From NCBI GenBank assembly GCA_965230795.1, contig OZ246020.1, positions 930,001-994,000 on the forward strand: a stretch of 64,000 nt of DNA, in the 5' to 3' direction. Both the position numbers and the translations under genes were made by a program. How positions within the stretch are numbered: position 1 is the first letter of the stretch; every line of letters begins with the position of its first letter. This DNA is from PZPK01 sp965230795. Lineage in GTDB: Bacteria > Pseudomonadota > Gammaproteobacteria > Pseudomonadales > Oleiphilaceae. This document shows positions 58,500 to 64,000 of the stretch, piece after piece. Below the pieces are notes generated by a model, which saw only the letters and a list, made by a program, of their open reading frames with translations, searched no databases and was not told where the DNA came from.

Positions 58500-59771
58500 C
58501 TATAGTCGGCCGTCAACATCTTCTTTGGCCAGTATATGTTTGACGTCATAGATGACGTGGTTTGACTTGCATAGCTCACGTATCCTGGTAATGCCCATTT
58601 CCTTGATCTGGTCGTGGCCGACACACATCACTATGGCATCATAGTGATTCGGTTTCGGTGTCTCTGTGAGAGATAGTTGATATTCCGCCGTGACCTCTTC
58701 TGCGCTGGCCCAGGGGTCGTAAATGTCGATGTTTGCATGAAAGCCGTCCAGCTCTTGGATAACGTCGATCACTTTGGTGTTGCGGATATCGGGGCAGTTT
58801 TCCTTGAAAGTCAGGCCCATGACCAGGATGTTGGAGTCCACGACCTGAATTTTCTTGCGGGTCATTAACTTCAGTACTTTCTCCGCAATGTGTGCGGACA
58901 TATTGTCGTTGATGCGTCGCCCGGACAGAATCATTTCCGGATGGTAGCCTATGGATTGCGCCTTGTGAGTCAGATAATAGGGGTCAACACCGATACAGTG
59001 ACCGCCTACGAGACCTGGTCGGAAGGGCAGGAAATTCCATTTGGTACCAGCGGCTTCCAACACTTCCAGGGTGTCGATGCCCATCTTGTCGAATATCAGT
59101 GACAGTTCATTGATCAGGGCGATATTGACGTCACGCTGGGTGTTTTCAATAACTTTAGCGGCTTCCGCGACCCGAATGGAGCTGGCTTTGTGGGTGCCAG
59201 CGGTTATGACGCTGCGGTAAAGCCTGTCGATGAACTCGGCAGCCTCAGGCGTTGAGCCGGAAGTAACTTTCAATATATTGGTGACTCGGTGCTCTTTGTC
59301 ACCTGGATTTATGCGTTCGGGGCTGTAGCCTGCAAAGAAGTCCTGATTCAGCTTCAGGCCGGAGTGCTTTTCAATCAGCGGTATGCAATCGTCTTCTGTG
59401 GCTCCGGGATATACCGTCGATTCGTAAATGACATAATCACCCTGTTTGACGACCTTGCCCAGCATTTCACTGGCTTTGATCAGAGGAGTCAGGTTTGGTG
59501 TTTTGTATTGGTCTATCGGAGTGGGTACGGTGACGATGTAGACATTGGCGTCGCGAATGTCGTCCAATGATGAGGAAAACTGCAGCTGCCTGGATTCTGC
59601 CAGTTCTTCGGATGAACATTCCAGAGTGCTGTCAATGCCCTCCTTGAGCTCCTGTATCCTGTCTTCCTTAATATCAAAACCGATGGTGGGGTAAAGCTTG
59701 CCGAATTCCACGGCGAGAGGCAGGCCAACATAGCCTTGCCCGATAATGCAGATTTTGCTTGGAGTGTCCAT
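58500..59771 (-). CDS. nucleotide-sugar (UDP-HexNAc type) dehydrogenase
   Basis: 423 residues of the UDP-glucose/GDP-mannose dehydrogenase family. The NAD motif IGQGYVGLPLAVEFGK is at about 10-25. The catalytic Cys lies in GLVGGHCIGVDPYYLTHKAQ, and GLTFKENCPDIRNTK opens the UDP-binding domain. The GHCIGVDPYY form and overall length fit the Vi-polysaccharide TviB/WbpO group, which oxidises UDP-GlcNAc or UDP-GalNAc to uronic acids. It starts a polysaccharide locus and is divergent from the sugar transferase gene. Confidence 0.88.
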   Translation of the reverse strand: MDTPSKICIIGQGYVGLPLAVEFGKLYPTIGFDIKEDRIQELKEGIDSTLECSSEELAESRQLQFSSSLDDIRDANVYIVTVPTPIDQYKTPNLTPLIKASEMLGKVVKQGDYVIYESTVYPGATEDDCIPLIEKHSGLKLNQDFFAGYSPERINPGDKEHRVTNILKVTSGSTPEAAEFIDRLYRSVITAGTHKASSIRVAEAAKVIENTQRDVNIALINELSLIFDKMGIDTLEVLEAAGTKWNFLPFRPGLVGGHCIGVDPYYLTHKAQSIGYHPEMILSGRRINDNMSAHIAEKVLKLMTRKKIQVVDSNILVMGLTFKENCPDIRNTKVIDVIQELDGFHANIDIYDPWASAEEVTAEYQLSLTETPKPNHYDAIVMCVGHDQIKEMGITRIRELCKSNHVIYDVKHILAKEDVDGRL

Positions 59772-59980
59772 ATTGCTCTTTTAGGGAAAATAGTCAAAAA
59801 ACTTTAAAATCGTGGTTGTAAACTTCTCTTACGCCTTAAATAACTGTGCGCGTTATTGCATAATGCGGACGAAGTTTCAAATATAAGTTAGGGATGACTT
59901 CTCTATAGGAAGTTCTAGTCTAGTATCTTTCTATGAAGCTTTTATTGAATTAGATTAAACACGCCTTAAGGGACAATCAG

Positions 59981-61390
59981 TTGGCTCACGTTCGAGTTCT
60001 AAATCATTACCTTCACACCAAATTTTTGCTTCTTGGAGCCATAGAGTTCTGTTTTCTGATGTTGGCAGTTGATGCAGGAGTCTGGCTTCGGAATCTAATG
60101 ATCGAGTATCAAATTGTATTGGAGTTCCCAGCGTTGCAAAGAACGGTATTTGCTGCCATGTTAAGTTGTTGTTCGCTGGCAATGGGCGTGTACACGAGCG
60201 TTTTCAGGGAAGGCTTGGCCGGAATGGTGTTGCGAACAGTGGTGAGCTACTTTTTTCTGGGGACCGCGAGTTTAACCATTCTGTACTACGTGTTTCCGGA
60301 CCTTTATTTAGGTAGGGGTGTTCTGGCTTTTGCCATTGGCAGCGCACTTGTTTTGGTTTTGATAACACGGTTGTTTTTCTTTAAAGCAGTAGATTTAGCC
60401 CAGTTAACAAGAAAAGTCGTAATTTTGGGAGCTGGCTCCAATGCCAAATCTGTTTTGGACAGAATAGATGCAGCCAATACAGAGCTTGGTTTCGTTATTG
60501 AAGGTTGTATCCCAAGTGGTCAGGGAGAAGTGAAGGTGGATAATCATCCGCTTCTGGATATACCTGAAGATTGGGTCGCTTTCGTTAAAACGAACAACAT
60601 TAGTGAGGTGGTCATTGCCCCAGATGAGCGGAGGCGTAGTGAGGGGGGTGACATTCCGGTTGATGAACTGCTGGATTGCAAGCTGAAGGGGATTAGAGTG
60701 ACCGATCCCCTTGCCTTTATTGAGCGGGAATTGTTAAAAATTGAAGTATCCATGTTGCGTCCGGGATGGGCTTTGTTTTCCGATGGGTTCGTTTACTCCC
60801 AGTCTCGGGATATGGTGAAACGAGTATTTGACCTCGTTATCGCTCTCATCTTAATTACTTTGACCTGGCCTTTAATGTTGCTGACGGCTATAGCTATTTA
60901 TTTGGAAAGTGGTGGTCCGGTCATATACAAACAGGTGCGAGTTGGGCTCAATGGCAAAGAATTTTCTATCAACAAATTTCGCAGTATGACTCAGGACGCT
61001 GAAAAAGATGGAAAAGCTGTTTGGGCTCAGAAGAATGATGCGAGAGTCACTCGTGTTGGTGCCTTTATTCGAAACACCCGTCTGGACGAGCTTCCACAGC
61101 TATATAATGTCCTGAAAGGTGACATGAGTTTTGTCGGTCCCAGGCCTGAGCGCCCCCAGTTTGTTGAAGAACTAAAAAACGAGATTCCATTCTACGATGC
61201 CCGCCATCGGGTTAAACCTGGTTTAATGGGGTGGGCACAGTTGAAGTATCCCTATGGCGCATCGGTGGATGATGCTCGCAATAAACTAAAATATGATCTG
61301 TACTATGTGAAAAACCACAGTATATTTATTGATATTCTGATTGTGATTCAGACTGTCGAGGTGGTGTTGTTGGGCAAGGGTGTGCACTAA
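59981..61390 (+). CDS. polyprenyl-phosphate sugar-1-phosphate transferase (EPS initiation)
   Basis: 469 residues; the start is TTG at 59981, with AAGGGA seven bases before it. Four N-terminal transmembrane helices and a nucleotide-fold domain (VVILGAGSNAKSVLDRI) precede the catalytic bacterial sugar transferase domain. That domain has KRVFDLVIALILITLTWP, NKFRSMTQDAEKDGKAVW and MSFVGPRPERPQFVEEL. It loads the first sugar onto undecaprenyl phosphate. The C-terminus (MGWAQLKYPYGASVDDARNK) strongly resembles the PEP-CTERM/exosortase-associated subgroup (TIGR03013-like). Not confirmed by search. Confidence 0.92.
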   Translation: MAHVRVLNHYLHTKFLLLGAIEFCFLMLAVDAGVWLRNLMIEYQIVLEFPALQRTVFAAMLSCCSLAMGVYTSVFREGLAGMVLRTVVSYFFLGTASLTILYYVFPDLYLGRGVLAFAIGSALVLVLITRLFFFKAVDLAQLTRKVVILGAGSNAKSVLDRIDAANTELGFVIEGCIPSGQGEVKVDNHPLLDIPEDWVAFVKTNNISEVVIAPDERRRSEGGDIPVDELLDCKLKGIRVTDPLAFIERELLKIEVSMLRPGWALFSDGFVYSQSRDMVKRVFDLVIALILITLTWPLMLLTAIAIYLESGGPVIYKQVRVGLNGKEFSINKFRSMTQDAEKDGKAVWAQKNDARVTRVGAFIRNTRLDELPQLYNVLKGDMSFVGPRPERPQFVEELKNEIPFYDARHRVKPGLMGWAQLKYPYGASVDDARNKLKYDLYYVKNHSIFIDILIVIQTVEVVLLGKGVH

Positions 61391-61480
61391 TTACTATTGG
61401 TTGCATGCTAGGCCGGAAAGCGATTAATGCGATGCCAAGGAAAATGTAACTGTTTTGAAAATGTTTGATAGGAATAACTC

Positions 61481-62107
61481 ATGACACACACAAAATCTCC
61501 TTACTGGTTATTATTAGCCGCTGCGGTTGCATTCCTGTATGGATGTAGCAGCGTCAACACGGTTGAAGAGCAGCCTGTTGAGTCAAGTATCGGTATTGTT
61601 GACGAATATTTGCTCGGCATTGGAGATGCTGTACAAGTCAATGTCTGGAGAAACGAGGACTTGTCGGTTGGAGTCACGGTGCGTCCCGACGGGAAAATCT
61701 CTGTTCCTTTGGTTGGTGATGTGAAAGTGGATGGAAAGTCTACTCAACAGTTGTCGGAAGAAATTGAGTCAGCACTGAATGACTTTATTCGCAACCCTAA
61801 GGTAACCGTTATCGTTACCAATCCGACCAGTGCTGAGTACATTCACCGAATTCGTGTGACAGGTGCTGTAGCCAAACAACAGTCCTTGCCCTACCGAAAG
61901 GGGATTACTGTTCTTGACGTGGTTCTGGCAGCTGGCGGATTGACCCCCTTCGCAAACGGAAATGAAACAAAGCTTTATCGTCAGACGAGTGAAGGAGCAA
62001 AAGTGTACCCGATATACCTGAACGATATTCTCGAAAAAGGTGTGCTGGATTCGAACTACACGCTCTACCCTCAGGACATCATTTCGGTTCCTGAAAGAGG
62101 ATTCTAG
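61481..62107 (+). CDS. Wza-like polysaccharide export lipoprotein
   Basis: 208 residues with a lipoprotein signal (LLLAAAVAFLYGCSS, lipid-modified Cys near 22). The polysaccharide export (SLBB-containing) domain has YLLGIGDAVQVNVWRNEDL and VRPDGKISVPLVGDVKVDGK. RVTGAVAKQQSLPYRKGITV is the SLBB region. It is shorter than E. coli Wza and resembles the PEP-CTERM-associated export proteins. It probably forms the outer-membrane or periplasmic part of the export channel, with the chain-length gene six bases downstream. Confidence 0.93.
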   Translation: MTHTKSPYWLLLAAAVAFLYGCSSVNTVEEQPVESSIGIVDEYLLGIGDAVQVNVWRNEDLSVGVTVRPDGKISVPLVGDVKVDGKSTQQLSEEIESALNDFIRNPKVTVIVTNPTSAEYIHRIRVTGAVAKQQSLPYRKGITVLDVVLAAGGLTPFANGNETKLYRQTSEGAKVYPIYLNDILEKGVLDSNYTLYPQDIISVPERGF

Positions 62108-62113
62108 TCGCTT

Positions 62114-63634
62114 ATGGATTTTGAATTAGTACTCTCCTACGTCAAAGTAGTCATTAGGGAGATTTGGCAAAAGAAATTCCTGGCATTGCTGACTTTTGCT
62201 GCGGTGAGCTTTCTGGTGCTCGTGATGGGGATGTTTTCTCCATCGACTTTCGAGACTTCAGCCACCATTTTTGCCGATAATCAAAATATCCTGAGACCGC
62301 TATTGCATAATCAGGCTGAGCAAACGGACGTCAAAAACCAAACGACGGTCGTCAAGGAGATGCTGCAATCACCGAGTCTGCTTCAAAAGGTGGTTGAACA
62401 ACTGTATTCAATGGATCAATTTGAATCGGCAGAGCAATTGGGGCAAAAGATTAATCAATTACGAGGGCGAATCAAAGTTCTTGGGCTGGGATCAGGATAT
62501 ATTAAAATCAGTTATTCCGATTCGACGGCTGACGATGCCTATAAGGTCATCAATACCGTGATTGATGTGTTTATCAAAACCAGTTCTGAAGAACAGCGTT
62601 CCGAGAGCCGAGAAGCGTTTCTATTTATTGACAATCAGGTCAAACAGTACAAAGAGCAGTTGGTTTTAGCCGAGGAGCGCCTGAAAGAGTTTAGGGCGTT
62701 TAATTTTGATGGTAGAGACGGAGATGTAGATGGAAGCATTGCCCGTTTGCGTGAACAGATTGAAGGCTTAAAAATTGCCATAGAAGAGGATGAAACAACA
62801 ATAGCCTCTTTACAGAGGCAATTGAAAGACGAAGATCAGTTCGCGGTTTCTGCCTACAAGGCTGATGTATACAGCCAGCGTCTTGAAGAGCTTCAGGCCC
62901 GCCTGAGTTCGTTGCTTTTGGTGTATACCGACGATTATCCGGATGTGGTGAGCCTGAAATACCAGATTGAAGACGTAAAGGAAGGAATTCGTGAAGCTTC
63001 TAAACGAGCAGACAAGGGACAGGTTAATATCAGTGAAGAAGAAAAAACGCTGAATCCGCTTTATCAGGAGTTGCGTAGCAGGCTTTCTCAGACGACAACT
63101 GAAAAACAGGCCAAGATGAAGCGTGTTGAGGCTCTGAATGAGCTATTGGAAAAGGAATATGACCGCAGGGCGCGTGTAGCGGAAAGAGGCGCGGAAGAAG
63201 CCGAGCTGACGCGTGACTATAACGTTACGAAGAAAATCTATGAAGATATGCTGGAGCGGAAAGAGAAAGCCAGGCTTTCCATGACGCTGAATATTGAAGG
63301 ACAGGGTGTTACCTACAGGGTTCAGGAACCTGCCTTACCTCCTCTGTATCCGGTGGGATTGCGCTTTTTGCATTTTGTGATGGCTGGCCCGATCGTTGGG
63401 GGCTTGGTAACAATTGCTATTTTTGTCGCTTTTGTATTGGTCGATCCTAGAGTCAGATTTCCAGAGCGTTTGAATGGTTTGAATGTGCCAATGCTCGCGG
63501 TCGTTCCTCATATGACTACGCCTATTTCAAAGCGTGTTTTCAAAGTGGATATAGTGTTGTCAGCCTTCTTAATATTATTAATTCTGGCCTGTTATCTGGG
63601 CTTGGCGTACGCTTCCAAGATCGGGGCGATTTAG
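62114..63634 (+). CDS. chain-length determinant (Wzz/GumC-type) protein
   Basis: 506 residues. Transmembrane helix near 20-40 (FLALLTFAAVSFLVLVMG), a Wzz domain with FETSATIFADNQNILRPLL, long coiled coils across about 150-390 (for example EERLKEFRAF and ARLREQIEGLKIAIEEDE), and helices near 425-450 and 480-500. No kinase domain is fused. It controls polymer length or export in the inner membrane. The length and features resemble the PEP-CTERM-locus chain-length family (TIGR03007-like). The next gene starts immediately after its stop. Confidence 0.92.
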   Translation: MDFELVLSYVKVVIREIWQKKFLALLTFAAVSFLVLVMGMFSPSTFETSATIFADNQNILRPLLHNQAEQTDVKNQTTVVKEMLQSPSLLQKVVEQLYSMDQFESAEQLGQKINQLRGRIKVLGLGSGYIKISYSDSTADDAYKVINTVIDVFIKTSSEEQRSESREAFLFIDNQVKQYKEQLVLAEERLKEFRAFNFDGRDGDVDGSIARLREQIEGLKIAIEEDETTIASLQRQLKDEDQFAVSAYKADVYSQRLEELQARLSSLLLVYTDDYPDVVSLKYQIEDVKEGIREASKRADKGQVNISEEEKTLNPLYQELRSRLSQTTTEKQAKMKRVEALNELLEKEYDRRARVAERGAEEAELTRDYNVTKKIYEDMLERKEKARLSMTLNIEGQGVTYRVQEPALPPLYPVGLRFLHFVMAGPIVGGLVTIAIFVAFVLVDPRVRFPERLNGLNVPMLAVVPHMTTPISKRVFKVDIVLSAFLILLILACYLGLAYASKIGAI

Positions 63635-64000
63635 ATGAAACAGAAGACCAGCGAGATAAAGACTCTCTATCAGTCGAAGCAGACTGCAAATGAGGGAGCA
63701 GATATTGCCAAAATGGGAGAGGTGGAGAGTTTTTCGGAAGCTACGCTCCAGGAACTCAAAATTATCTATCCAGGTATGGCGAATGCCAGAATACTTAACA
63801 TTTTTCGTGAGTTGAGAACGCAGTTATTACAAGGGCAGCGGCACAACAACTTTGTCTGTATGGTGAGCTCGACTAATCACGGAGGTGGCGCGAGTTACAT
63901 AACGAAAAATCTGGCAGCCGTTTTTGCCCTCGATAAGGCAAAAACAAGTCTTATAATCGATGCTAACCTTTATGGCCCAAGTATTCAGGATTTAATTATT
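63635..64000 (+). CDS. BY-kinase-like ATPase with degenerate P-loop (5' part only)
   Basis: The ATG is at 63635, directly after the previous stop, and the frame is open to the window edge (122 codons). Residues about 52-70 (GMANARILNIFRELRTQL) resemble the stretch ahead of the P-loop in CpsD/CapB tyrosine kinases. The P-loop position reads MVSSTNHGGGASYITKNLA, lacking the invariant Lys. The next conserved position reads SLIIDANLYGPS instead of the usual (L/I)IDAD.R.PS. Hence a non-catalytic or alternative nucleotide-binding relative is likely. The C-terminus lies outside the window. Confidence 0.75.
   Translation, partial: MKQKTSEIKTLYQSKQTANEGADIAKMGEVESFSEATLQELKIIYPGMANARILNIFRELRTQLLQGQRHNNFVCMVSSTNHGGGASYITKNLAAVFALDKAKTSLIIDANLYGPSIQDLII

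Overview
The window looks like chromosomal DNA of a motile, free-living gammaproteobacterium, probably an aquatic heterotroph near the Pseudomonadales/Cellvibrionales/Oceanospirillales. The evidence is gene order. The runs icd-cspD-clpS-clpA-infA-bpt-aat-trxB and lolCD-DUF2062-comEC-exbBD-lpxK-trm112-kdsB-ptp-murB match the Pseudomonas-type core chromosome. A Gram-negative flagellar operon, LPS genes and Lol genes fit this. No rRNA or tRNA gene, prophage, insertion sequence or CRISPR array was seen.

Layout. 1-11835: flagellar rod, hook, ring and junction operon flgB(partial)CDEFGHIJKL, with an overlooked 28-codon ORF coupled between flgK and flgL. 11999-15784: glutathione peroxidase, an unknown membrane-anchored protein and malate synthase G. 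15848-24984 (minus): ergothioneine genes egtB-egtD, a GNAT-type protein, RoxA ribosomal oxygenase, purB, hflD, mnmA, nudJ and rluE. 25120-32924: isocitrate dehydrogenase, a tailed cold-shock protein, a bacterial N-degron module (clpS, clpA, bpt, aat), infA and trxB. 33082-36012: an isolated MoxR ATPase and the agmatine-to-putrescine pair aguA-aguB. 36065-48659: a small exported protein, a PilZ protein, lipoprotein sorting (lolC-type, lolD), comEC, a TolQR-like motor, and an envelope run msbA-lpxK-trm112-kdsB-LMW phosphatase-murB.

48660-58486: murB and meaB converge on a perfect 31-copy 7-bp tandem array. Beyond it lies a minus-strand operon for propionyl-CoA to succinyl-CoA (carboxyltransferase, an unusual 951-residue biotin carboxylase/carrier protein, epimerase, mutase, MeaB chaperone), followed by an AraC-type regulator. 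58500-64000: start of an exopolysaccharide locus (nucleotide-sugar dehydrogenase, polyprenyl-P sugar transferase, Wza-like export lipoprotein, chain-length protein, and a truncated ATPase-like gene with a degenerate P-loop). Its proteins resemble the exosortase/PEP-CTERM-associated versions of these families.

The most unusual items are the heptamer satellite, the flgK/flgL small ORF, the two hairpins before flgG, the structured cspD-clpS spacer, the 951-residue carboxylase subunit and the P-loop-degenerate kinase-like gene at the right edge. All calls come from reading the sequence; no database search was run.
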